A stretch of 64,000 nt of DNA, from the NCBI GenBank assembly GCA_030998015.1, contig JARWMV010000039.1:83445-147444 (forward strand), in the 5' to 3' direction. A model generated the notes under the pieces. It made no database searches and had not been told where the DNA came from. It worked only from the letters and a program-made list of their open reading frames with translations. The position numbers and the translations under genes were made by a program. Within the stretch, counting starts at the first letter, position 1, and each line of letters begins with the position of its first letter. This stretch comes from Ceratorhiza oryzae-sativae (taxonomy: Eukaryota; Basidiomycota; Agaricomycetes; Cantharellales; Ceratobasidiaceae). Below, piece by piece: positions 50,461-62,596 of the stretch.

Positions 50461-51448
50461 CCAAGGCATTTGAATCTATTATTTTATTTGAAGAAGCTGG
50501 CTAGAGCAACTTTATCATGTCATTGCGGTGGGGAGCCTGGCCTGAATCGCATAGGGGTCATCGACAAACTGCCGTCCACAGAGCCATTTGCTCCAGCCAT
50601 CAGCGAGTCGCAGCGGGGGGGGGGAGCTTACACCCAATTTCAGAAGGTTTGGGCAATTTTAGGGACCACAATACAAGTGGATTTCGCGGTCAGCGTCATC
50701 ACTGTTTAGTTAGTGAAAATGTCACTATGGCATGTCGATGTATTGTTTGCTCAATCATTGGCATTTTGAGTAAGCTCAAACACGATCATATTCGTATGGG
50801 TCGGCACACACATCACGCCCAAAGCCGTTGAAGCGGGATAAACGGGCGCTTCAATATTGGATAGCGCAGGGGCTACCAAGCGACCGAGCTCAATAAAGTA
50901 GAACGCAAGTGAGGGTGGTAAATGCCGCTGAGGATGGAGGGGACAGTGTTTTCGTTCATATATGCTGTGCAACGGACAAAGCGGAGCGGGTAAACGGAGA
51001 TACATCGTTTTGAAAACGATGGTACAGAGGGTATGATTCACATGTATGATATAACAGAACGCACAACGGAAATGTGAGTTGACTCACGCGCATAACGTCG
51101 GGCTTACATGCGAAGAATCACATTCGTTCAACAACAGCTGGCGCGCCTCAAGTTCAATTCGCCCTGGGCTACCAAGTTGTTTTCGTCACAGCATCAAATC
51201 GGCGCTAAGCCCAAGCTCTCTAACTGCGAGAGATCAGTACATGCGGCTGTGGAGTAGCCATCGGCATCCATGACCCAAAGAATTCGGTGGAGCTTAGATA
51301 TGCTAATGTGCCCGAAAAGCGGATAGGCGCATATGCATAGAAATATCAAAAAAATTGATTCAAGAATGGGAGCCAAGAAGAATCGAGTATAGCACTGGTT
51401 GCTCCACAAATTTGGTGTCAAGGGGGCAACAACACAAGAGGCTCGTGT
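50461..51448. other. intergenic
   Basis: No supported gene between the LINE and the M35 peptidase gene. Short frames only, with a G-run at about 50616-50625. Confidence 0.45.
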
Positions 51449-52911
51449 TCATGGAGCCTCTGCAAAGTATTCGTACGAGTCTGCATTCCTGACGGCCCGG
51501 GCTGGGTTATCGTTGGCCAGGTCTCTGCAGTTTTTCTTCCCATAGACAACATCACCCGTGCCCCCCGCAACGTCGACAAAGTGAGATGCCCTACGATGCA
51601 GTTATTTAACACGACTGTTTAAATGAGATACAGACCGATATGCTCACTCGTGAATAATTGTGCCAGCTGATAGTTCAATAAATACCATGAGCACCTAGGT
51701 CCAGCCAGTAACGAGAAATCCTCCCTTACCTCGAGTGTCTGAGCCTTGATCAACAGCAGCCGCCCAGAACTTGGGGCAAAGAAACACTTGGCGATACACA
51801 AGGGGATAGACATACGCATATGTCAAAGCGTCACCCTTTGGACAATTGCAAAAATACTTGATAAACGCGAGATAGGGTTATATTGAGCCCGACCAGAGTT
51901 GGGGGTCACTTGCCTGGTAGTTCCTCAACTCGTCCTGCCTCAAGCGACCAAGGATACTCTTGACCGTTTGGACACGAGCGTTGTCCCATCCGCCGAACCA
52001 TTCCTGGGGAAGGGGGCCCCAGGCGCCCTGATTGACATTTGCTCGTGTAAATGCTATTTGTGCTCTTCCATTGGCTAGTCTAGCTGCTTCCTGGATTTCA
52101 ATTCTTTGATTCGGGTTACAGAAGTCCTGCATCGTGGAGCTGTATTCGTTGTCTTGAAGAATTTGCTGGCCTGTTTGGGAGGTATAGGAGGGGAGGATGC
52201 TAAGTTGGAATCCTACGCTCGGCTGGGACTTGAATTTCATGACATTGATCCGGCCTCCTTCATCAACCAGTTCGATGTATTGAGCGATTGTCGCGGTGTA
52301 GTCCCCAGAAGTTGACTTGGAAAAATCATAGAGGGGTGCAACTACCCGATTGACCCCGGTGATGAGCTCGAGGCCTCGGTTCAGAGAGTTGCTCACGTTG
52401 TTGAGTGACTTCCAACCGGCCGTTCTTCTTCAAAATCGCTACATATGTCGGGTCACGCGAGGCTGCTGCCGCTTCCTCATCCCATTTGACCTAATGGTAA
52501 TGCGTGAATTTCAAGCGAACAAAATCCGTAAAATATAGAAGCTATTTACTTTCACCCCCTTGAAGACAGGTGCAATGACCTTGCTGTTCTTTGGTGCGAT
52601 ATTGAACCGTTCGGTTTCGAACGAACCCGAAAACGGAGACTCGGGGGTTTTGAGGATCTTGTAATCTTGGTTTCCGGTGTTGATGATGGTCACCTTGATT
52701 CGAAGGTCTTTAGACGTCGAAGATTCAACTAGAGCAAACGATCCAGCATGTCAGACGCTTGAACGGAGATTCGAGGCGCTCATGTCCCATGTATTTCCAT
52801 ACCTTTGAGTGTCACGTCCGCCGCTATAATAGGGATGTCACCAAAAGCAGAGGCTTGAAGCACGTTGGCACAAGAGCATAAGAAGACCACAAATATGTCC
52901 AAGGCTTTCAT
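51449..52911 (-). CDS. secreted M35 metalloendopeptidase (deuterolysin / peptidyl-Lys type)
   Basis: Seven exons: 52911-52803, 52728-52550, 52490-52397, 52341-51914, 51856-51730, 51666-51648 and 51590-51449. They give 365 residues. A signal peptide (MKALDIFVVFLCSCANVLQA) precedes the beta-type N-terminal domain (TIINTGNQDYKIL, LYDFSKSTSGDYT). The catalytic domain starts at FCNPNQRIEIQEAARLA and continues with YFCNCPKGDALTYAYVYP and FLCPKFW. The zinc site is AGTIIHEASHF followed by GGTGDVVYG, the aspzincin HExxH plus GTxD arrangement. The enzyme should be secreted and zinc-dependent. The HExxH sequence is split between a 19-nt exon and the last exon, so simple ORF reading misses the active site. 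Intron 4 (51857-51913) starts with GC. Confidence 0.9.
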
Positions 52912-54385
52912 GTTTTACTGCTGCGTGTCTGCAACGTTCCCTGGTGGTCTATTTTATAGATACGAGCAACCCAACTGGTACCCGTCCGGCTGAGAGTGCC
53001 CACCTGCGTGACGCTACTTGAAATCTAAAACCCGGCCTGGCGTGTGAGGAGAGTAGTATCATGGCCGGTGAAGGACACTATAGCCGTGCTCGGTCGCATC
53101 CTCCGATGGTTGCCGTACGACATGGGCACAACATGGCTCGAGTTGCATGTCGGGTATCACTTGTCGGACAGCGATAGCTTGACTTGTCAAGGTAATGGCG
53201 GGGCGGTAAAGGGCAATGTATGTGAGCTGTAAGCGTGCACTAAATTTCAATACAAGCAATGACTTTATCCGGTCGGGTACAACCTAATGCAGGGAGGATG
53301 CCGCTGAAATGGCTCAAGGTTACGGTTCAATTACTTGACGACATTTGTCTTGGATAGTATAAATGATTCATTTTGATGTTTAAACCTCGAGGAATATCTG
53401 GGAGTTCTAGGCGAGATCATTTGCCATGCACGCTAGTTGACCGATGTGCCATGGTGTGGCCCCTACAGTTGTTCTTTGCGTGCCCCATGGTGGCGTTAGC
53501 TTGTGTCAAGGCTAAGAATGAATGATTCGTTTTGATAGAAACCTGACTTCACTGTTTCGGGTATGATTGCAGGACACGAGCTGTCAACTTGCCATGTGTT
53601 GACCGTAACCATAACATTTCTGTTTTGATTGTATCGATTCCGGTGCATCGGTGTTGGGAGAATCGCCGAGGCGGGAATGTGGCCGCGGTTTGGTCCAATT
53701 GAATGTATGTTGGTGCCGGGTTGATGGAGGATAGGGAGAAGCGACTATCTGCATGCCGGAGTATGGTCAAGACCGTTGTGCGCCTAACGGAGGCGTCCCT
53801 CATCTTCCACCAACTGGACTCTGAGCCGCATCGAAAGTGCTCGGAGCACTATATATGCTGAATTTGTCGCCTGCGAGGGCGAACGTGTATAATCCCTAAA
53901 GACTGCTTTTTTCTTTAGGCTGTCAATGCCCTCACGTAAATAGTTTTTCTTGTCGTTCAATGAATGTCTATACCATGGGACGTCCGCGAGTGCCCGGCAA
54001 CCCCACCTTTGGCAGAAAGAAACTACCCTCCATTAGCGGATGTACATGCGGGTCCCAGAATTTACTGTTTTCTGGCGCTCACAGATGTCCTAGGATATCA
54101 TGAACGACAAGTGTAACTGTTTACATGAGCATCAGCAGACTCAAGAAAATATGTTATCCTTGACGATCGCCCGCATTCGCCCTCACTGGGGCATATACCC
54201 GTGGTTTGCACCCTTTTGATGGGAGCGGGATGCGTGATGGCCCTTGCAATGATTGATGACAGCGCTTGGCACCAAGGAGCGATGTATGGCCACGTGACCG
54301 CGGCGCAACCATCAACATCTCCAAGGCCAGCACTGTAAACGATTTCCGTTGATGACTTGTTGGATGCGCTAATGGAGAGTACAGG
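52912..54385. other. intergenic
   Basis: Divergent promoter region between the minus-strand peptidase and the plus-strand coiled-coil gene, 1.5 kb. No coding sequence recognised. The GC-rich minus-strand frame beginning at 54154 is the shadow of the coiled-coil gene. Confidence 0.45.
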
Positions 54386-57300
54386 ATGAACGTTCCGTCG
54401 ACGCCTGCGCCGCCTGGCGCACTACGCTCCATGTTCCGGTCGATCCTGCGGGAGCAGAACACGCCGGGGTCGGGGCGCAGCGTTCGATGGGGCGCCCGCA
54501 ACGCCTTTCGCACGATCACGCCCGAGACGTCGGCCAACTCGACCGAAGGCGCGTTGACCGTGCCCAGCACGCCGCTGCTCGAGCACGAGGAGCACACGTC
54601 GTTTCTGGACCGACTGCGAGACGACAGCAACGACAGCAACGACGGGCGACCCCCGAGCGGGCGAGAAAAGATCGAGCAACTCGCTGCGCTTGGACAGAGT
54701 GTTGGTTCGAGGCTAGCGTCGGGTCCGTCGGTCGCCAGCGCGCCCCCTGCTCCTCTCTCCAAGTCGATGGCCCCCATTCCTCGGCCGCAGTTTGGTGGGC
54801 CTTGGACATCATCACCGCTGTCCCGAGACGACTCGAGCTTATCTCTTCCTCATTCCATGTCCCCTGCACAAGACTATTCCGTCTCCCACCGGCCGTTTGA
54901 CATGTCGCGCGAGCTGGATGCTATCCCGATGCAACTCGGCAACGACAGTATGGCTTCTACCACTAGAGGCGCCGCTCTAGCCGCAGACCAAGACACCCGG
55001 TACCATTCCGACTCCTTAGACGTGTCACGCAGTGCCGCCCAAGATGTCCTGCCCTCTTCTGGCCCCAACGAAACCGCAGCAGGCGGCATGACCACACGGT
55101 ACCCGCCCGGCATGTTCAACCTGACGAAAACACAACAACGCATTCCCTCTTTCTCCATCGACCCCGACTCGTCGGCCGAAAAGACGCGCATGTCGGGAGA
55201 ACGAACCAGGGCATCGGCCCAAACAAGGACGAGAGATACAACCGGCTCGAGCTCGCTTGATTTCATCACTGCGAGCGCTGGCTCAAGAGGGTCTACACCT
55301 GGGCCTGGCCCTGTGCTCGATGCTGAACCGTCGCCGGGCTCTGCACATGCTCGCTCCCAATCCCTTTCCATGTCCGGCTCTCGATCCAGGTTTTTGTCTC
55401 GTGCGACGACGACAGCTCCGCCTCGAGAGCTACTCGAGCCTACGGAAATCACCGCCCAGGAGCTCCCCACCCTTTATCCTCCTGGTTATGCCAAGTTCAA
55501 CCAGACCACGGTCGTCCAGGTCGATCCCGAAAACATCCCTGAACTGTCGAGATTTTTCACGCCGATGCTCGGCGAAGAGGATACCACACGACTCGGCCTC
55601 GGCCATGAATCCCACTCGAACCAGGACCAAACCGGCATCACGATCGCAGCAGCCGCAGCCGAAGACATCCCCCTTCCCATCTCCCCTCCTACCTCGCTCT
55701 CGGGCTCGACCTCGTCGACGTCCTCGCTCCCCGCCCCAGCGGACCTAACCGCCCTCATCGAATCGCAATACAAAGCCGACCTCGCCGCGCACGCCGCACT
55801 CGTCCCCATCCTCCTCTCCCGCGCCGAATCCGCCGAATCCAACGCCCGCCGGCTGACGACCGTCGTCAAACAGACCCGAGGACGCGTCAGGGAGCTCGAA
55901 GCGCTGTGCATCGAGTTGGGCGAACAGGTCGGGGTGTTGCGCGAGGAGCGAGAGTGGGTGATGAACACGGAGCGCACCGAGCTCGTTGGGCAGGTCTCGG
56001 ATCGGTCCGGTGTCGGGGTCGGGGAGGAGGATGAGGAATCGGAGGACAAGATCGAGCTGTCTGGCGAGGCGATTCGAGATATCGACGAGGCGCTTCGACG
56101 GGCCGAGATCGAGGCGGGCCGGAGTCGGAGACGAAAAGACGAGCGGGACGCGGCTCGAAACACGATCAAGGACCTCGAGCGGCGGTTGAGAGAGATGGAG
56201 ATTCGCGAGCGCGATTGGGAGGTGCGGGTCGAGAGGGAGCGCGACGGGCAAGGCGCGCGAGAGCGGGTTCAGGTGGAAAAGCAAGGTTGGGAGCGGGAGC
56301 GGATCGAGTTGCTGGATCGGTGCGTTCGGGCTGAAAAGGCCTTGGCGGATCTTCAGTCTGGTTCGGTTGTTGCTGCTGCGTCGGGTGGGGCGGAAGAGGA
56401 CAGGCTCAGGCGCGAGCTGGAGAATTACAAGTCAGAGGTCAACGCGCAGTGGAAGTATGCCGAGCAGGCCGACGAGAAGAATAGGCGCTTGGAGGAAGAG
56501 ATCAAGGTCCTAAAAGCTCAGGTGAAAGAGTCTCGGGCGTCGAGTCCGCGAGGAGACGTCGACTGGCGTGCCAAAGAGGCGGAATGGAAGACCAAGGAAG
56601 CCGATTGGAAAGCCCGAGAGGCGGAATGGGAGCGCGAACGCCAAGAATGGGTCCCCACGCACCGATACGGCCAACTCCAGACCCAAATCGCCGATCTCCA
56701 GGCGGAACGGGAAGCCCTGGCCGCCCAAGCAGGCGACATGGACCGACTGGAAACCGAGCTGGAAAACATGGCGGCCGAACTCGACAAGGCGGATAGCGAG
56801 ATGGCGGTCTTGACCGATCGGGCGAGGCACGCGGAAGAAATGTACGTCGCTGCGCAAAAAGAGGTCGAGCGTGCCGAGGCGCGTGTGCAGGAGCTCGAGA
56901 ACCGGTCTCGGTCGCCTGATCAGCGGACGATCAGGCGTCTGGAGCTGGAAAAGGAGGAGATGCTCGACGCTGTTCGGGATGCAGAGGATCGGTTGCGCGA
57001 GATGGAGGAGCGTGCCAAGGCGTTGGAGGCACGGTGCGCCAAGGCCGAGGAGGAGCGGAAGGACGTTCTTCGGGACCGGGCCGAGTTGGAGGATGAGCTG
57101 GAAAAGGTGCGGGTCAAGGCCGAGGACGGCATGCATATTGAGCAAGAGAGGAACGCTGTGAGTCGTTTGCCGTCGTGGTCGTCGGCAGGTATTCATCGTT
57201 TGCGTGCAGCTGGCAGCAGAGCTTCGATCCGAGCAAGAGGCTCATGCAGCGCTGGCCCACGAACACGAACACCTCGTACGTCAGTTTGACGAGATCGAGC

Positions 57301-58207
57301 GCGAACGCCAAGTTGCGCTCGAGAACCAACAGCGCCTCGAGGGCGTCGTCCGCACTCGCAACCAAGAGATTGCAGATGTAGAAGAGCGGTTGCTCGTTCA
57401 ATCCCGCGAGGCCGAACAACTACGTGCCGCGACTCGAGAATTGGAAAAGGTCAAGATCCAGCGAGACGACGCGATCCAGGCCGAGGAACATCTCCGGGCC
57501 CAGCTCGAGGGTCGACAGAGCGTGGAAGTCAAGGCCTTGCGGGACAAGGTCGCCAAGCTCACGGACGAGACGAGTCGGCTGCAACGGCGGGTAAACGAGC
57601 TCAAGGCCGAGAGCGCAGACAAGGAGGTCAAGATTGTGCAGCTGCATAAAGCCCGGGCGTTGGAAGCAGAGGATCGAGAGGGTTTGAATGTGGCGTTGCA
57701 GGCGAAGCAGCAAGAACTCGAGCTGGTGAGCCTTGTGGTTGGTGCCCTCGGGCCTTGGTTTACTGATGAGCGTAGATCAAACGAAAACTTGGCGTACGCG
57801 GGACGGCGGGTGCGACTCCAGCACCCGGACGTGTTGCGAGGTTGAGCAGCACCCGACGAGAGTCTTTGGCGTCATCTGCGGCGTTTGAGACTCCTTTGCC
57901 CCGTGCTGCGCTAGCGCTTCGAGATGCGGCTCCGCCTCCCCCATCTGATTCGACTGCGTCGGTTCTCTCGTCGTCGGTGTCGAGCAACCTGCATTCCATC
58001 TCGACCAATCCCCTCCAAACGAGCACACGCGCGAACATATACGACGCGATGAGTAGTACCCCTGCGACGGTGAAACCGGTACGATCCTCATTACGAGGAT
58101 TCTCGTCTTTGAGCGTGTCTGGCATCCGGGGGGTGCATTTCGCTCCGTCCGAGAGCAGTACGACCGAGAGTGGGACAGAAGACGCGGATGTGACGATTCG
58201 CGAGTGA
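54386..58207 (+). CDS. large coiled-coil protein, 1,239 aa (possible cytoskeletal/spindle-pole protein)
   Basis: Exons 54386-57157, 57210-57725 and 57776-58207 join in phase 0 (introns 52 and 50 nt). The N-terminal 450 residues are Ser/Pro/Thr-rich and disordered, starting with a conserved-looking SMFRSILREQNTPGSGRSVR. Residues about 465-1110 are long heptad-type coiled coil rich in Glu, Arg, Lys and Ala (many RELE, AEWE and EERA units). The C-terminus is again Ser/Thr-rich with a basic KRKLGVRGTAG. Such architecture is seen in spindle-pole, septin or transport scaffolds, but no specific family motif is recognised and the role is inference. The gene is clearly GC-richer than its surroundings, which explains the long antisense frames across it. 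Confidence 0.82.
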
Positions 58208-58861
58208 GAAGGGTCGCTCAATGATGATTTATGCTCTCTATACCTCAGGTTTTTGTTGGTGCCGATTGCGGATCATATATATGCACTCCCCAGCTTGACA
58301 TTTTGTAGTTTATAGTTCATTATTAGTTTTTGGTTCCATTTTGATTCGTGCTTGGGGTGTTCGTTCTGCGTGTGGCTGGTGTACTATAGACTCCGTGACG
58401 CATACAATTGATGATTGTGGAACACATGCCCCACCGTTCTCCAAGCCTAGGCTGACCAATTAGCAACCTCGCAGCAAACCGTTTGCGACCGATTGCAAGG
58501 ACCGTGCAACGTAATTCGTGAGTTATCTCGACGTGATTTGGAATTCATCGGCTCCGTACCAACCCTTGCACTGTTTTGCCCATGTGATATAATTCACGGT
58601 TCTGGTGTGGTCGGACCGAGCCGATGCGAATTGGTTCCTGGTCCCCTCTTATTTGTTTCCTACTCGATCACCCTGTACAAGGCGTTTTGGTGGTTTATGC
58701 AGCATACGATCGATCCCTCCGATTAAATGCTATCGATGGTAAATATCTCGGCTCCAAGGTGGACCTTTCAAATCCGGCGGGTGGCAACGTGTTGTCACGT
58801 GCATCACATTCGGCTGATTGAAACTACGACGACACGATATCACAACCACATCGTAAACACA
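58208..58861. other. intergenic
   Basis: Spacer between the coiled-coil gene and the kinase gene. No coding sequence recognised; presumably holds the kinase promoter. The start at 58862 has a good context (CACAATGG). Confidence 0.4.
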
Positions 58862-61800
58862 ATGGATTGGAACAAGTTTTATTTTGGACGATTTGTGGTG
58901 ATTTTTGGCTCATCCTCATGCTTCTGGCTGTATGGTTGACTGATTGATATTGTATAGGAGGTAAGAAGGCTGCCCAGACAGCTGCCCCACTACTCGCAAT
59001 GCTTTTCTCCATAGGGGCATGAATCGGTAAAAGGAAACGTATGTATTCTATCCGCTTAACGGCTATTTATGCGCTTTGATAGACTTGTAACATTACTCCA
59101 GCGCAATATTCGACCTATCCTTGGAGAATGGGTGCGTCGCATGTCTCCCACTGCACATGTGGCTATCTTTTCAAATTAACATCACATGACTTTAGCTTGT
59201 GAGCTGCCCTAGCTCACTCGACTCGCGACCTGTTTGACATATGTATGGTTGTTTTTGATGGCTTTCAGGTCGTGAGTACTTGGAGATCCTTGATCCTCAT
59301 AGCAAATACCATCTGTGAATTTAGGATGTACGTGGGAGCCATTCGTCATATTTATCTTGACTAACGTTACGTACGAAAGAGGGTACGTGTTCTAGCCGGC
59401 TTGATCATGCCCGTTCCCAACAGTCCATCGGTGACATCTGTAGCGTGTGAGTGTCATTTGTTTCCTTGGCCGGCGACGTGTTCAAATACTTTTTGTATAG
59501 CCGGTAGGTATTGTGAATGGTTCTGGTCTGTTTGTCTACTCAAACGGCAGGGTGTACGGCTTGTTATTCTATAGAAAGTAAGTGGCCCTTGGGTGCGCTG
59601 AATCTTATCGAAATCCCATGGCTTACTTTGTTTTAGGGCGTAAGTCGACCCACTGTTGGACAGGCCCTTAATCTGACGCTGCTGACCCCTTGATGGATAC
59701 GATAGACAGTATGTGTTGTCCCATAGTTCTTCTTACATTTCGCTCAAGGGACATGTCCCGCTTTTTTACAGATGGTAAGTACACTCGCTGTTGGAGGCAT
59801 ACAAGCATCTCATGAAGGATTTCTGCCATCATTAGCTCGTGAGTATCTGGTTCCTTGTGAGCTCTTGAAACACCCTGCTTATATGCAATGTCATTCCAAC
59901 AGTGGGTAAGTAATTTTTGTTGCCTGTCTATTCATGACTAAACGAAAACACTGTGTACAGGATGTGAGTCGCTTTGGTCTTTTCTAACAATTAACTCGCT
60001 CAATCGATGGAGGTTCCAGGATGTGAGTGGTTCGATGCTCGCTTACCGAGTTGGATTTAAGTCTTGTCATATAGAAAGTAAGGGAATTTATGGGCGACCC
60101 GAATGAGCGCTGATAAAAAGCGCTCTTCGTGTTCTCAGCGTGTAAGCGGCCAAGTTGCCCTGTTTTCTCATCTGACGAATCGTTCTAGGATGTAAGCCGG
60201 TATTCTATCGACTCCTCGAGCTCTTACGTTCAATTTGTTGCTTCAACCTAGCTTGTATGTGAATTGCCCTCATTTTTAGATTTATTTGTCGATGACAGGC
60301 GCTAGTTTGTGAGCTACCTTTGGATTAACGGACCCGTAGTGCTGAAGTAGGATTAATCATATCACACATGCGGTAGTTCGTAAGTCAGCTTCGAACTTCC
60401 TGCTGTGCTATTGATTTACCTGGCAATTCGCCGATAGTTTGTAAGTCTGTTTGGCTTTTAAGTAAGATTAAAAATGACAATTGACGTTGTGCCGACTCGC
60501 AGAAGGTGATACTATTTGCGCGCAATGATTGATTGTGGGACTGACGGATTCGACCTTACAATCCGATGCCCTCATTCAGCAAGTAAGCAGAATTTCTAGA
60601 AATTATGTCCAGAGTGACTGGAACTTACCTTTTCATTTCGTAGGATGTATGTTTGGATATAGCCTGGCCATGCTCAATCGCTTACCATAGCCGATACCAT
60701 AAAATAATCTATATATAGCTTGTGAGGCCTCCCCGATTCTTCTCGAATTGGTTGATTGATTTTTTTCTAGGACGTAAGTTGCCAAACCCCTACAGCGTCT
60801 AAGCCACGGCTGAGCTTTATCTTAACTAGTCGGTAAGCCTACTTACCATCGGTGCGTAGGCGGCTGGCTGAGGATGCCGGCTCCTCACATATATAGTCCG
60901 TGAGTAACCCGAAAAAATAGTGGTGCTGATTTGAAGTGCATGATTGCCACGTTAATATATGCAGGAAGTGAGTACGATTTATTAAATTGATTATATGCGC
61001 TATATACACGTACTCGAATAGATGGTACGTCTTATTGCGGTGAGAATGATCCCATACTTTGACTGTGCAAATAACCCCTAGGAGGTAAGCCTATCATTGC
61101 AGCATATACTCGGAAATCCTAATGCTGCGAAATTTTGCAGGTGGGTCAGAGCCAGTACACCATCCGATCATTAGCCAAACTCTTTTCTAGGATGTAAGTT
61201 CCATCGTTCGTTCCTTCTATATTGGGCATATATTCATGGCGCTGTCAGTTTCTTCGCACGCACCCGGTCTATCGCAAGCCAATCCATATTCCATCGAATC
61301 TCGTAAGAACTCGAGTTTTTCCTAGTACTGACTGACTACATTTGCACAGGCTGTTTCCGACATGGTGGCCTACTTGACTAAGCACGCCGGTATTGCTGAC
61401 CTCACAGCTGAATTGACGAAGTGGCAGACTCCTGACTACCCAACTGCCACGGGCGGGCAAGGCAATATCTATCTTGGGACCAAGCCAGGAGGTAGCTTGT
61501 TTGCTATAAAATGCATCACCCAGGCCGATGAGAAATATGCCAAAGTAGCTAGACCAGTGTTTTTGTTGCAAGTTACTCAACTTCCATTTCTAGCATACTG
61601 CTCGGGAATTAAGCACTTGGGCCAAGCTTAAACACCCAAATGTTTTGGAGCTATCCGGACTGGCGATGTTTCGCGGTCGGCTAGCAATGGTATCTCCGTG
61701 GATGGAAGGTGGCAGCGTCAAGGCTGTTTTGAAGAACAATCCTTCGATGGATCCTTATGCTATGGTAAGGGTTACAGTGTATTCCACTTGCGATTTTGAT

Positions 61801-62596
61801 TCATTCTTCGCAGTGCGAACAGCTTGTTGCAGTAATCAGTTATTTGCACCATCGGAATGTGGTACGTACAATGATTTTAAATATTAAGCTAGACCGCTCT
61901 TACCTTGGGTGATCAGATTCACGGAGATATAAAAGGAGTAAGTGTTGGCCTTGCTTCTAGTGTTCGATTGAAGACGACTTAGCTATGGCAGGACAATCTG
62001 CTCATGGGCCCTGATGGTAACCTCAAGTTGACCGACTTTGGACTCACTGTTATGCACGACAAAACTTTGCAATTCAGTGAAACCGATCCGGCTGGCGGCA
62101 CATTCCGCTGGATGGAACGTGTTGTTTACTCTTTGTTATTTTTGAGACTAACCGGTTATCCATACAGGCCCCAGAGTTATATCTCGAAGGAGCTGAGATC
62201 TCGAAAGAGGGAGATATGTATGCGGTTGGCATGGTAGGTACCTCTGTTCGGAATTTACTTCTAATGATTCTTGTTGTTCAATTTATTGACTCATTGTGCA
62301 GACCATGCTCGTAAGAAAGAGTTTAACAGCGGGGCCAATGATGTACTAATCTTTCCTAGGAAATAATCACGGGCGACATTCCGTTCCGCGAGATTCGGTC
62401 TACCATAGCTGTCATTAAAGCCGTCAGTGAAGAGAAACTGACCCCCAATATTTCGGAACTGGAAAAGAAGCCCGTCTCCCCTCGGGCATACGTTATGATT
62501 GCCGCTATGCATCGTTGCTGGCGAACTGACCCGAAGGAACGAGCGACTGCAGAGGAGATCGGTAACCTGGTATGGTCGGACCTACTCTTCCCATGA
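58862..62596 (+). CDS. TKL-type protein kinase with a micro-exon-array N-terminus
   Basis: The kinase part is secure. Exons 61350-61544, 61594-61764, 61814-61861, 61917-61937, 61992-62114, 62168-62233, 62302-62310 and 62360-62596 encode a full domain. It has Gly loop GGQGNIYLG, FAIKCI (Lys), catalytic HGDIKGDN (HRD with Arg replaced by Gly), DFGLTV, RWM|APELYLEGAEISKEGD and a C-lobe ending at TGA 62594-62596. Upstream I propose 58862-58894, GAG at 58958, 59015-59038, 59102-59131, then 32 exons of one codon each (59196-61193), then 61249-61302. Every exon length is a multiple of three; the total is about 369 aa. The domain resembles expanded basidiomycete TKL kinases. The intron at 62115 would need a GA donor. 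Confidence 0.8.
58958..61193 (+). other. array of ~33 three-nucleotide exons
   Basis: Between 58958 and 61193 the pattern YAG|NNN|GTRNGN recurs every 50-75 bases. One-codon exons start at 58958, 59196, 59269, 59325, 59380, 59444, 59501, 59575, 59637, 59706, 59772, 59836, 59903, 59961, 60020, 60075, 60139, 60189, 60252, 60306, 60377, 60438, 60503, 60580, 60644, 60719, 60771, 60830, 60897, 60965, 61022, 61082 and 61191. A further candidate GGT at 59551 would leave only a 21-nt intron after it. The introns are not similar to one another beyond splice signals. Most have a CTRAY-like branch site before the acceptor. None of the codons is a stop, and the assembled peptide is well mixed in composition (for example TMLWDDKRDLFFFKQ). 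Confidence 0.75.

Noticed and set aside
51878..52396. Stand-alone 172-codon minus-strand protein
   Set aside because: Its N-terminal residues are intronic and its last codons run into a GC-AG intron. It is the middle exon of the M35 peptidase gene.
54154..54777. Long minus-strand frame (207 codons) and other long antisense frames over 54-58 kb
   Set aside because: They lie antisense to the GC-rich coiled-coil gene, have no recognisable domain, and are explained by codon bias of the real gene.
59027..59131. Alternative small exons ACTT (59083-59086) and AATGG (59127-59131) at the start of the kinase array
   Set aside because: They need weak acceptors (the second is GGAG). A 24-nt exon ending at 59038 and a 30-nt exon 59102-59131 use better signals and keep phase 0.
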